A DNA stretch of 7,599 nt from Phycisphaerae bacterium. GTDB lineage: Bacteria; Planctomycetota; Phycisphaerae; UBA1845; PWPN01. A program made the position numbers and the translations under genes. Where the stretch lies: positions 1 to 7,599 of the forward strand of contig JAPKGY010000127.1 of assembly GCA_026647385.1 (NCBI GenBank). Direction: 5' to 3'. Positions 1-5,220 of the stretch are shown here, piece after piece. Numbering within the stretch: position 1 is the first letter of the stretch; the number at the start of each line of letters is the position of its first letter. Under the pieces are notes generated by a model that was given only the letters and a program-made list of their open reading frames with translations, had not been told where the DNA came from and made no database searches.

Positions 1-93
1 ACCGATCAGGCCACGTTACACCTCGCGCAGGTTGTACAGCTTCTGCCTTTGGCGGGGTATCAGCGAAAGTACCGCAGGCTGGACCGGAATTAG
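1..93 (+). CDS. Possible C-terminal tail of an upstream gene (partial)
   Basis: The first reading frame is open from the left edge to a TAG at 91-93, giving 30 residues that end in the basic run KYRRLDRN. Composition is ordinary protein-like (LHLAQVVQLLPLAGYQ), unlike the Arg/Pro-rich look of wrong frames in this DNA. I recognise no family in it. If real, it ends 49 bases before the aminotransferase start on the same strand, which would fit an operon. All three forward frames are open over much of this short stretch, so it may be chance. Confidence 0.2.
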   Translation, partial: TDQATLHLAQVVQLLPLAGYQRKYRRLDRN

Positions 94-142
94 TGGCAGA
101 TGGCAGGTGGCTTTGACCCGATCAATGCAGGAGAAGTCCCCA

Positions 143-1438
143 ATGTCTTGTGCGCAACAAGCCAGGCTTGCGATCGACGGCGGCCCGAAGGCCAAGACCA
201 CGCCGAATCCGCCCATGTACCCCGGCGGGTATGAGATCGGCGAGGAGGAAAAACGCGAGATCTGCGACTCGCTCGACAAAAAGTACATCTTTCGGTACTA
301 CCTGCCGAAAGGGGTGCCCTCGAAAGTCGAGCGGTTCGAGAAACAGATCGCCGAACTGGTCGGGGTCAAGTACGCCCTGGGTACCAACTCCTGCACGTCG
401 GCCCTCATCAGTTCCCTGATCGCCTGCGGCGTGGGCCCCGGGCATGAGGTGATCGTCCCGGCCTACACTTACTGGTCGAGCGCCTCTGCCGTGCTGTGTG
501 CCCGGGCGGTCCCGATCATCGCGGAGATCGACGACTCATTCACCATGGACCCCGCCGACGTCGAGCGAAAGATCACCCCGCGAACCAAGGCGATCATGCC
601 GGTCCACATGCGCGGGTCCGCCTGCGACATGGACCGGATCATGGCCATCGCCCGCAAACACAACCTGGCGGTGATCGAGGACACCGCCCAGGCGTGCGGC
701 GGAAGCTACAAGGGCAGGATGCTCGGCTCCTTCGGCCAATGCGGCTGCTTCAGCTTCCAGTACTACAAGATCATCACCACCGGCGAAGGGGGCATGGTCG
801 TCACCGACGACGAGCGGATGTACCTGATGGCCCAGTCGGTCCACGACTCCGCCGCCTGCTGGCGACCGGATCGGTTCGCGCCGGCGCGGTTCCCCGGCGA
901 GCTGTTCTACGGATACGACTTCCGCATGTCGGAGCTCGAAGGGGCACTGGGCGTGGTCCAGGTCGCCCGCCTGCCCGGCCTGCTCGACCGCATGCGCAGC
1001 CGCAAGGCCCGCATCTGTGCGGGCCTGGAGGATCTCAAGGCCAAGGGCATCGTCCCGCGCCGGCAGAACGACGCCGGCGGCGACACGGCCATCTGCATCA
1101 TGTTCATGGTCCCGACGGTCGCTCTCTGTGAAGAGTTCGTCAAGGCCCTGGCGGCCGAGGGCGTCGACGTCATGCACGCCTATCACAAGCAACTGCACGA
1201 CTGGCACGTCGCCCACCATTGGGAACACATGATCCAGCAGGTTACGCCGACGCCCGAGGGCTATCCCTACCGCGACCCGGCCCGCAAGGCGCCGCCGCCG
1301 GACTACGCCGGCCTGTGCCCGCAAAGCTCCGATCTGCTCGGCCGGGCCGTGCACATCAACGTGCCCCCGCAACTCACCGACGCGGATTGCGACATGATCG
1401 CGGAGGCGGTCCGGAAGGTGGCAAACGCGTACTTGTGA
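143..1438 (+). CDS. DegT/DnrJ/EryC1/StrS family PLP-dependent aminotransferase
   Basis: A 431-residue, cytosolic, fold-type I PLP enzyme of the family that aminates keto-sugars or inososes, usually with Glu or Gln as amino donor. The N-terminus (LAIDGGPKA, then PPMYPGG) is typical of one DegT subgroup. TNSCTSAL (81-88) matches the PLP phosphate loop. EDTAQACGGSYKG holds Asp180, expected to pair with the pyridine nitrogen, and Gln183. The Schiff-base lysine is Lys209 in FSFQYYKIITTGEGG. Length is near the family norm, with a His/Trp-rich segment (YHKQLHDWHVAHHWEH) towards the C-terminus. I chose the ATG at 143 because AGGAG at 129-133 sits nine bases upstream; an in-frame ATG at 125 and a TTG at 32 are weaker. 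Family assignment is secure. The substrate is not: the nearby sugar isomerase and symporters suggest an amino-sugar or amino-cyclitol product, which is inference. Confidence 0.93.
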   Translation: MSCAQQARLAIDGGPKAKTTPNPPMYPGGYEIGEEEKREICDSLDKKYIFRYYLPKGVPSKVERFEKQIAELVGVKYALGTNSCTSALISSLIACGVGPGHEVIVPAYTYWSSASAVLCARAVPIIAEIDDSFTMDPADVERKITPRTKAIMPVHMRGSACDMDRIMAIARKHNLAVIEDTAQACGGSYKGRMLGSFGQCGCFSFQYYKIITTGEGGMVVTDDERMYLMAQSVHDSAACWRPDRFAPARFPGELFYGYDFRMSELEGALGVVQVARLPGLLDRMRSRKARICAGLEDLKAKGIVPRRQNDAGGDTAICIMFMVPTVALCEEFVKALAAEGVDVMHAYHKQLHDWHVAHHWEHMIQQVTPTPEGYPYRDPARKAPPPDYAGLCPQSSDLLGRAVHINVPPQLTDADCDMIAEAVRKVANAYL

Positions 1439-1461
1439 AACGACACGCGGGCCCGGTGCTG

Positions 1462-1470
1462 TGGTATGAT
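1462..1470 (+). promoter_or_regulatory. Candidate extended -10 promoter for the toxin-antitoxin pair
   Basis: TGGTATGAT carries an extended -10 (TGn followed by TATGAT, 5 of 6 to TATAAT), 35 bases before the toxin GTG. No convincing -35 box is seen, which is tolerable for extended -10 promoters. It lies in the short gap after the aminotransferase stop, so the toxin pair could have its own transcript. Confidence 0.35.
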
Positions 1471-1505
1471 GACCCCTGGAAGTTCTGCTTCGGATCAAGC
1501 GTCTT

Positions 1506-1793
1506 GTGCTTCAAGGCCGGGTTCGGTTCACGGAGAAAGCCCGGGATGAAATGGAGGCCGGTGAACTGGACTCTGCCGAGGTTATTGAGTCGATTGTGAA
1601 CGCACAGACGATCGACAAAACGCCGCGTTCGCATGGTAAATACATGCGCTACTCCCGGGAGAAACTCTATGTCATCAAAAGCTTCGGTTACGCGGGGACG
1701 CTCATCTACACGAAAGGTGCGATCGCCAAGGAAGCGGGGCAGGAAGTCTTCTACATATTCGTCTCGGCCAACGTCGCGACGACCGGGGCGTGA
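1506..1793 (+). CDS. Small toxin-like protein, DUF4258-like, first gene of a toxin-antitoxin pair
   Basis: A 95-residue soluble protein. The start 'GRVRFTEKARDEME' followed by an Asp/Glu helix (DSAEVIESIVNA) resembles DUF4258-type and other small RelE/MqsR-like toxins. The middle 'EKLYVIKSFGYAGTLIYTKG' and end 'EVFYIFVSA' would be the beta-strands of such a fold. Toxins of this type are generally mRNA-cleaving or ribosome-associated, but activity here is not shown. Start is GTG at 1506; the frame is open upstream only to the TGA at 1470-1472, with no ATG. The stop (1791-1793) overlaps a GTG (1790) in the arrangement GTGA, typical of translationally coupled toxin-antitoxin genes. A zinc-ribbon antitoxin follows directly. 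The pairing supports the toxin call more than the sequence alone does; DUF4258 membership is from memory of the family's look. Confidence 0.7.
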   Translation: MLQGRVRFTEKARDEMEAGELDSAEVIESIVNAQTIDKTPRSHGKYMRYSREKLYVIKSFGYAGTLIYTKGAIAKEAGQEVFYIFVSANVATTGA

Positions 1794-1983
1794 ATCCGCT
1801 TCACTCACCCGTTGTGTGACTTGCGGCTCCAATCGTGTGGAACGCAAACTCGTTTCAGTGCGTTTGCGGTCAGGCCGGATCGTGCCGGAGATCGAAGCCG
1901 ACGTGTGCGCAGCCTGCGGCGAACGCTACTACGACATGGCGGCCATGCGGAAACTCGATGCCGCACGGCGTTTGGCGCACTAA
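1790..1983 (+). CDS. YgiT/MqsA-type zinc-ribbon antitoxin, start out of frame by one base
   Basis: A short protein with two CxxC knuckles, CVTC (codons from 1813) and CAAC (codons from 1906), a beta-strand segment between them, and an ending GERYYDMAAMRKLDAARRLAH. This is the N-terminal zinc domain of YgiT/MqsA-type antitoxins without the C-terminal helix-turn-helix of MqsA. It should bind the upstream toxin and perhaps the promoter. The natural start, GTG 1790 overlapping the toxin stop, reads VNPLHSPVV and hits TGA at 1817, while the zinc-ribbon body lies in another frame. One extra C in CCC at 1808-1810 would join them as VNPLHSP-RCVTCG and give 64 residues. As read, the only nearby in-frame start is GTG 1816, which loses the first zinc cysteine; the next upstream (GTG 1717) overlaps the toxin by 77 bases. 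Either the antitoxin is mutated or the sequence has an indel. Confidence 0.65.
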
Positions 1984-2000
1984 ACCGTGATCGGCCCCCC

Positions 2001-2005
2001 GGAGG
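2001..2005 (+). promoter_or_regulatory. Strong Shine-Dalgarno GGAGG before two overlapping small frames
   Basis: GGAGG lies five bases before an ATG at 2011 and nine bases before an ATG at 2015, in different frames. It is one of the best ribosome-binding sites in the window, yet neither frame behind it encodes a recognisable protein. Confidence 0.45.
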
Positions 2006-2010
2006 CAGTT

Positions 2011-2217
2011 ATGGATGGCCAGCCGAGATCTTAGCATGTACAGACCGTTCAGAACCAAGTCAACACAGGGCCGCCAAGTTCATCCGATGAGCCTGGCCAT
2101 ACGGCGATCGCGCGTGTTGATTCTGAAGAGCAGCTTTTGCCCCAGGCAAACCAGGGTGAAGGGCGGCCCTGGGCCGAGGCGCGGGACATTCTTCGAGCCA
2201 AGTACTTGAGAAAGTAG
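2011..2217 (+). pseudogene. Small open frame interrupted by TAG, possible decayed antitoxin-size gene
   Basis: The frame starts at ATG 2011 behind GGAGG, reads MDGQPRS, meets TAG at 2032-2034, and then stays open for 60 more codons to TAG at 2215-2217, eight bases before the isomerase GTG. The distal part has protein-like composition (ARVDSEEQLLPQ, then EGRPWAEARDILRAKYLRK), rich in Ala, Glu and Leu with a likely C-terminal helix. No other start codon precedes most of it. The overlapping frame 2015-2209 (64 residues) uses the same ribosome site with better spacing but is Arg/Pro/Ser-rich like a wrong frame. I recognise no family. It may be a nonsense-broken small gene, a read-through frame, or chance. 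Confidence 0.3.
2015..2209 (+). CDS. Alternative small basic ORF, hypothetical
   Basis: This frame gives 64 residues from ATG 2015, nine bases after GGAGG (2001-2005), ending at TGA 2207-2209. It is strongly basic with many Arg, Lys, Ser and Pro and no recognisable domain or membrane segment. The ribosome site is good, so a short protein cannot be excluded. The overlapping frame ending at 2217 has more natural composition, so at most one of the two is likely to be coding. Confidence 0.2.
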   Translation: MASRDLSMYRPFRTKSTQGRQVHPMSLAIRRSRVLILKSSFCPRQTRVKGGPGPRRGTFFEPST

Positions 2218-2224
2218 CCGAACC

Positions 2225-3019
2225 GTGATTTCAATCGACGTCTGCATGGAAACGGTTTTTCCGGATGTACCCTACCTCGATCGGCCCGCGCGGATCGCGG
2301 CAGCCGGGTTCAAGGCGATCGAGGCGTGGTTTCCCGAGCAACACCTGGCCGACGCCGATCTGCCCAGGCTCCGCAAGGCGTGCGAGTCCGCCGGGGTGAA
2401 GCTCAACAACATCGTCGCCAACAGCCCCGACGGCTCCATCGGCGCGACGCTCACCAACCCGGCGGATCGGCCGAAGTACCTGGAACGGATGGCCTATTCG
2501 CTCAAGTGCTGCCGCGAACTCGGCGTGTCGATGATGATCACCTGTACCGGCAACGTTCAGCCGACGCTCACTCCCCGCGTCCAGCGGGCGAGCATCGTCG
2601 AAAGCCTCAAGGCGGCCGGCGATCTGGCCGCCAAGGCCGGCGTGACTCTGGTGCTCGAGCCGCTCAACTCGCTCATCGACCACCACGGATACTTCCTGGA
2701 CAACGCCTGCGATGCCGCCGACCTCGTTCGGGCCGTCGATCACCCCAACGTCGGTTTGCTCTTCGACTGCTATCACATGCAAATCATGGGCGGCAACCTG
2801 GTCCAGACCATCCGCGACAACATCGACGTGATCCAGCACTTCCACTCGGCCGGTGTTCCCGGCAGACACGAACTCGATGACGGCGAGTTGAACTATCCGA
2901 GGATCCTCGATGCGATCGCCGCGGCCGGCTACAGCGGCTGCTTCGGCCTGGAGTACTTCCCGAAGCTCGAATCAGCCTCCTCGCTGGCCAACATGCGCCG
3001 GCTGCTGGCGGATCGGTGA
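2225..3019 (+). CDS. Hydroxypyruvate isomerase-like TIM-barrel sugar isomerase/epimerase
   Basis: A 264-residue cytosolic protein of the xylose-isomerase-like TIM-barrel superfamily (AP_endonuc_2), closest in layout to hydroxypyruvate isomerase (Hyi). Such enzymes interconvert aldose/ketose or keto/hydroxy-aldehyde forms using a divalent metal. Expected catalytic and metal residues are visible: Glu145 in VLEPLN, Asp181 in FDCYHMQ, His207 in HFHSAGVPGRHE, and Glu243 in GLEYFP. They correspond to Glu142, Asp177, Gln203 and Glu240 that I recall for E. coli Hyi; His at the third place is as in tagatose/psicose 3-epimerases. The GELNYPRIL segment after the metal loop is also typical. Length matches the family (about 260). 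Start is GTG 2225, needed for the first strand (ISIDVCMETVFPDV), with a weak GAGAAAG upstream. It may be hydroxypyruvate isomerase or a keto-sugar epimerase; the substrate is undecided. Confidence 0.9.
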   Translation: MISIDVCMETVFPDVPYLDRPARIAAAGFKAIEAWFPEQHLADADLPRLRKACESAGVKLNNIVANSPDGSIGATLTNPADRPKYLERMAYSLKCCRELGVSMMITCTGNVQPTLTPRVQRASIVESLKAAGDLAAKAGVTLVLEPLNSLIDHHGYFLDNACDAADLVRAVDHPNVGLLFDCYHMQIMGGNLVQTIRDNIDVIQHFHSAGVPGRHELDDGELNYPRILDAIAAAGYSGCFGLEYFPKLESASSLANMRRLLADR

Positions 3020-3038
3020 GGAAGCCCGGTTGATTCTC

Positions 3039-3191
3039 ATGAGACAAGTTGTCCTGCATCCCGGTGAAGACGGGCAGTGGGTGGCTGAATGCGTGAGCCT
3101 CCCCGGGTGCGCTGCTCAGGGGCCGACGCGTGAAGAGGCTGCCAGGAACGCAAGGGAAGCCATCGGGGGGGACACTCTAAAACTTCTTTAA
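3039..3191 (+). CDS. HicB-like antitoxin, short, probably truncated
   Basis: A 50-residue protein with the HicB/UPF0150 N-terminal partial RNase H-like fold: a first strand (RQVVLHPGEDG), then WVAECVSLPGCAAQG, then the helix PTREEAARNAREAI. In the family the helix normally continues into a longer tail (about 70 residues or more, often with a DNA-binding part). Here it breaks off after a run of seven G (3165-3171) and ends GGDTLKLL at TAA in AT-richer DNA. No HicA toxin gene is visible on either side, so it is an orphan. ATG 3039 begins the domain as usual; TTG 3030, seven bases after GAGGA of GTGAGGAAG, has better ribosome-site spacing and would add three residues. It starts 19 bases after the isomerase stop, so the two are probably co-transcribed. 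Confidence 0.7.
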   Translation: MRQVVLHPGEDGQWVAECVSLPGCAAQGPTREEAARNAREAIGGDTLKLL

Positions 3192-3254
3192 GATGTATTA
3201 AACATACCGGAGGATACTTTTGGAGCCATGATTGTTGTCGTGTGAATCGACCTC

Positions 3255-3268
3255 CGCACCACCGTGCG
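3255..3268 (-). terminator. Weak hairpin between convergent genes
   Basis: CGCAC, loop CACC, GTGCG forms a five-pair stem six bases past the minus-strand symporter stop. There is no T-run on either strand after it, so it is at best a weak or factor-dependent terminator in the 82-base convergent gap. The rest of that gap (3192-3254) is AT-richer and holds a five-codon frame (MIVVV) from ATG 3228 but nothing recognisable. Confidence 0.2.
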
Positions 3269-3273
3269 CCGCC

Positions 3274-4986
3274 TCACCAGAACCGCCAGTAGATGTAGAG
3301 CGACAGGAGCGTGAACAAGCCGTACCAGAGTTTCAACTGCTTGTACCACGGTCGAGCCTGTCCGTCGTCGTAGCGGGAGAGTAAGGCCGGACGCCACAAG
3401 AACGGTTCCCACACCTCCGGCGGCGGAGCCGGCGTCGCCAGCGAGACCCACACCACGCCGCTCATCGTCAACGCCTGGGCAATGGCGGCGATGTACAGCC
3501 AGTGCAGATTGAAGCCGGGCATTGGTATCTCCACTCCCAAGGCGGCGGGGAGGAGCCTTCCCGCTGGCGGGCCGAATAACCCAACGGCTACAAAGGGCAA
3601 GCAGTATCCGGCCAGCGGGATCCCCACGGCCAGCGCGCTCTGGATGATCAATCCGCCGACCACGCCGAACAGGCCGGCCGCCGGCGTCGTTCGCTTCCAG
3701 AGGATGCCGAGGAACAGGACGGAGATGAACGGGGTGGACAGGTACGTCACCCCCGTCTGGAAGTATTTGAAGATCCCGCCGCAATGCTCGACAGCCGGCG
3801 CGATCAGCGCCGCGACGATCAATGCACACAGCGACGCCAACTGACCCACGCGAACGGTCCGGCGATCGTCGGCCGCCGGGTTGATGACCCGCTTGTAAAC
3901 GTCCAGGGCGAACAAAGTGGCGGTCGAATTCGCCAGCGCGCTCACCGTCGACATGACCGCCGCCAGGAAGCCCGCCAGGATGATGCCGCGCAGGCCCCAC
4001 TCGGGGGCGAAATGCTGCAATGCGTAGGGAAAGGTCTTATCCTGGTTCGCCAGCGGCTCAGCCATGTTCATCACGTGGACCCAGTGGTAGACGATCAGGC
4101 CGAGAAAGCACGTGACCAAAGGCCTCAGCATGTTGATGAAACCGGCGAAGATAATGCCCATGATTCCGTCCCAGGCCGACCGGGCGCCGAGCACGCGCTG
4201 GATCATGACCTGATTCCCCGCCTGATAGAACAGAATCACCCCGAAGAAAGCGAAGATCAGCCCCAGAAACGGCGCGTCCGGATCGCTCGGCGGGCGGTAG
4301 AGATGGAACCGCTCCGGACTCGCCTGCTCCATCGTCGACCATCCCTCCCAGATGCCGCCGGGGATGTGCGACAGAGCCACGAAATACAGCACGACGCCTC
4401 CGCCCACCAGCATCAGGCACTGAACCGCGTCCGTCCAGACGACCGAGGCCAGCCCGCCCTTGACCGCATACGCCGCCACGAGGATCACCATGGTCCAGAG
4501 CACCACGTAAAAGCCCCAGCCCGTCAGCTGGGACAAAGCCAGGCTCCCGCCGTAGAGCACGGGCACCAGAAAGATGAACACGTAGGCGAAAAGCATGATC
4601 CAACTGTAGATGTCCGCGCACAGCGGCGCGTACCGGCGACGCAGGAACTCCGAGACCGTCGTCACCCGATTCTTCAGGTAGACCGGAATGAAGAACACGA
4701 TCAGCAGGGTATAGACGGGCAGGCTGCACCATTCCCAATTGGCGATGGCCAGCCCGCTCTTGTAGGCCGCCCCCACCGTGCCCACGATCTGCTCGCTGGA
4801 TACGCTGGTCGAGACGAAGGCCGAGCCGATGATCCACCACGGCAGTCGGCCAGAAGCCAGGAAGTAGCCGCGGGCCGTCCGATCCTGGTTGCGCGCCGCC
4901 CGCAGGCCGACGGCCACCACAAGCACGCCCGATACCACGATGATCGCCAGGTCTACGGCGGATAGCGAGAAACCCGGTGAATCCAT
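3274..4986 (-). CDS. SGLT-like sodium:solute (sugar) symporter, SSS family
   Basis: A 570-residue inner-membrane protein with about 14 hydrophobic helices, of the sodium:solute symporter family, resembling the SGLT/vSGLT sugar branch. In 570-residue numbering: SGRLPWW (44-50), SSEQIVG with Gln66, and the ANWEW segment with Glu85 align with vSGLT galactose ligands Gln69 and Glu88. Asn258 (GNQVMIQR) and Gln410 (YFQTGVTYL) match Asn260 and Gln428. The Na2-site helix SALANSTATLF (349-359) parallels SGLT1. Two sugar contacts differ: vSGLT Asn64 is Ser61 and Lys294 is Asn285, so the substrate may not be galactose or glucose. I chose ATG 4986 because GAGGG (minus strand, 4995-4999) lies eight bases before it; ATG 5001 is in frame but has no site. 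It is divergent from the second symporter and convergent with the isomerase, fitting a sugar-use locus. Alignments are by eye. Confidence 0.92.
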   Translation of the reverse strand: MDSPGFSLSAVDLAIIVVSGVLVVAVGLRAARNQDRTARGYFLASGRLPWWIIGSAFVSTSVSSEQIVGTVGAAYKSGLAIANWEWCSLPVYTLLIVFFIPVYLKNRVTTVSEFLRRRYAPLCADIYSWIMLFAYVFIFLVPVLYGGSLALSQLTGWGFYVVLWTMVILVAAYAVKGGLASVVWTDAVQCLMLVGGGVVLYFVALSHIPGGIWEGWSTMEQASPERFHLYRPPSDPDAPFLGLIFAFFGVILFYQAGNQVMIQRVLGARSAWDGIMGIIFAGFINMLRPLVTCFLGLIVYHWVHVMNMAEPLANQDKTFPYALQHFAPEWGLRGIILAGFLAAVMSTVSALANSTATLFALDVYKRVINPAADDRRTVRVGQLASLCALIVAALIAPAVEHCGGIFKYFQTGVTYLSTPFISVLFLGILWKRTTPAAGLFGVVGGLIIQSALAVGIPLAGYCLPFVAVGLFGPPAGRLLPAALGVEIPMPGFNLHWLYIAAIAQALTMSGVVWVSLATPAPPPEVWEPFLWRPALLSRYDDGQARPWYKQLKLWYGLFTLLSLYIYWRFW

Positions 4987-5045
4987 CAGGAAGACCCTCA
5001 TAATCCGCGTTTGTGGCCAGCAGCCAGGCGGACTGTTGGGGCTTC

Positions 5046-5051
5046 ATGATA
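5046..5051 (-). promoter_or_regulatory. Candidate -10 box for the minus-strand symporter
   Basis: TATCAT on the minus strand (5 of 6 to TATAAT) lies 59 bases before ATG 4986. No good -35 box is seen at the expected distance, so this is a weak call resting mainly on position. Confidence 0.22.
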
Positions 5052-5104
5052 CACCCAGCCGGCCCGGGGGCCAGGGCTCCCTCGCAAAAACCATCGAAAT
5101 CCAC

Positions 5105-5132
5105 TTCCCGCAGGCGGGAAAACCGGTATCAT
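5105..5132 (+). promoter_or_regulatory. Palindromic operator candidate with a possible -10 for the second symporter
   Basis: TTCCCGC-AG-GCGGGAA (5105-5120) is a perfect 16-bp dyad, and TATCAT (5127-5132) follows as a possible -10. The left arm falls where a -35 would be (16-base spacer), so a protein bound there could block or replace RNA polymerase contact. The loop is only two bases, making a protein-binding site more likely than an RNA hairpin. It is in the divergent gap between two symporters and could control one or both. Confidence 0.35.
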
Positions 5133-5185
5133 AGGCCCCCCTGGCGGGTCACCCGTTCGAAGTGCCAAGGCCAACGGGAATACGA

Positions 5186-5198
5186 GCCCCATCGGGGC
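5186..5198 (+). other. GC hairpin in the leader of the second symporter
   Basis: GCCCC-ATC-GGGGC makes a five-pair GC stem with a three-base loop, ending 22 bases before ATG 5221. In the RNA it would sit just upstream of the start region, which has only a weak purine stretch (GGACGAG) as ribosome site. It could affect translation initiation; no other evidence. Confidence 0.25.
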
Positions 5199-5220
5199 CC
5201 CTTTCAAACGGACGAGTCAA

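Noticed and set aside
1..142. N-terminal extension of the aminotransferase from TTG 32 or ATG 125
   Set aside because: The extension has no family similarity, and the AGGAG site is placed correctly for ATG 143.
536..1498. Long open frame (320 codons) on the minus strand opposite the aminotransferase
   Set aside because: It is antisense to a clearly conserved gene, rich in Arg, Gly, Val and His as expected of a mirror frame in GC-rich DNA, with no domain I recognise.
3192..3273. Possible HicA toxin after the HicB-like gene
   Set aside because: The 82-base gap is too short for hicA and contains only a five-codon frame; no HicA-type motif appears in any frame.
3784..4965. Long open frame (393 codons) on the plus strand opposite the first symporter
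   Set aside because: Its composition (Arg, His, Gln, Asp-rich, no hydrophobic segments) is that of the complement of membrane-protein codons; the minus strand has unmistakable SSS motifs.
5145..5180. Possible tRNA T-arm (CGTTCGAAG with flanking GC pairs)
   Set aside because: No anticodon arm, D-arm or acceptor stem can be built around it.
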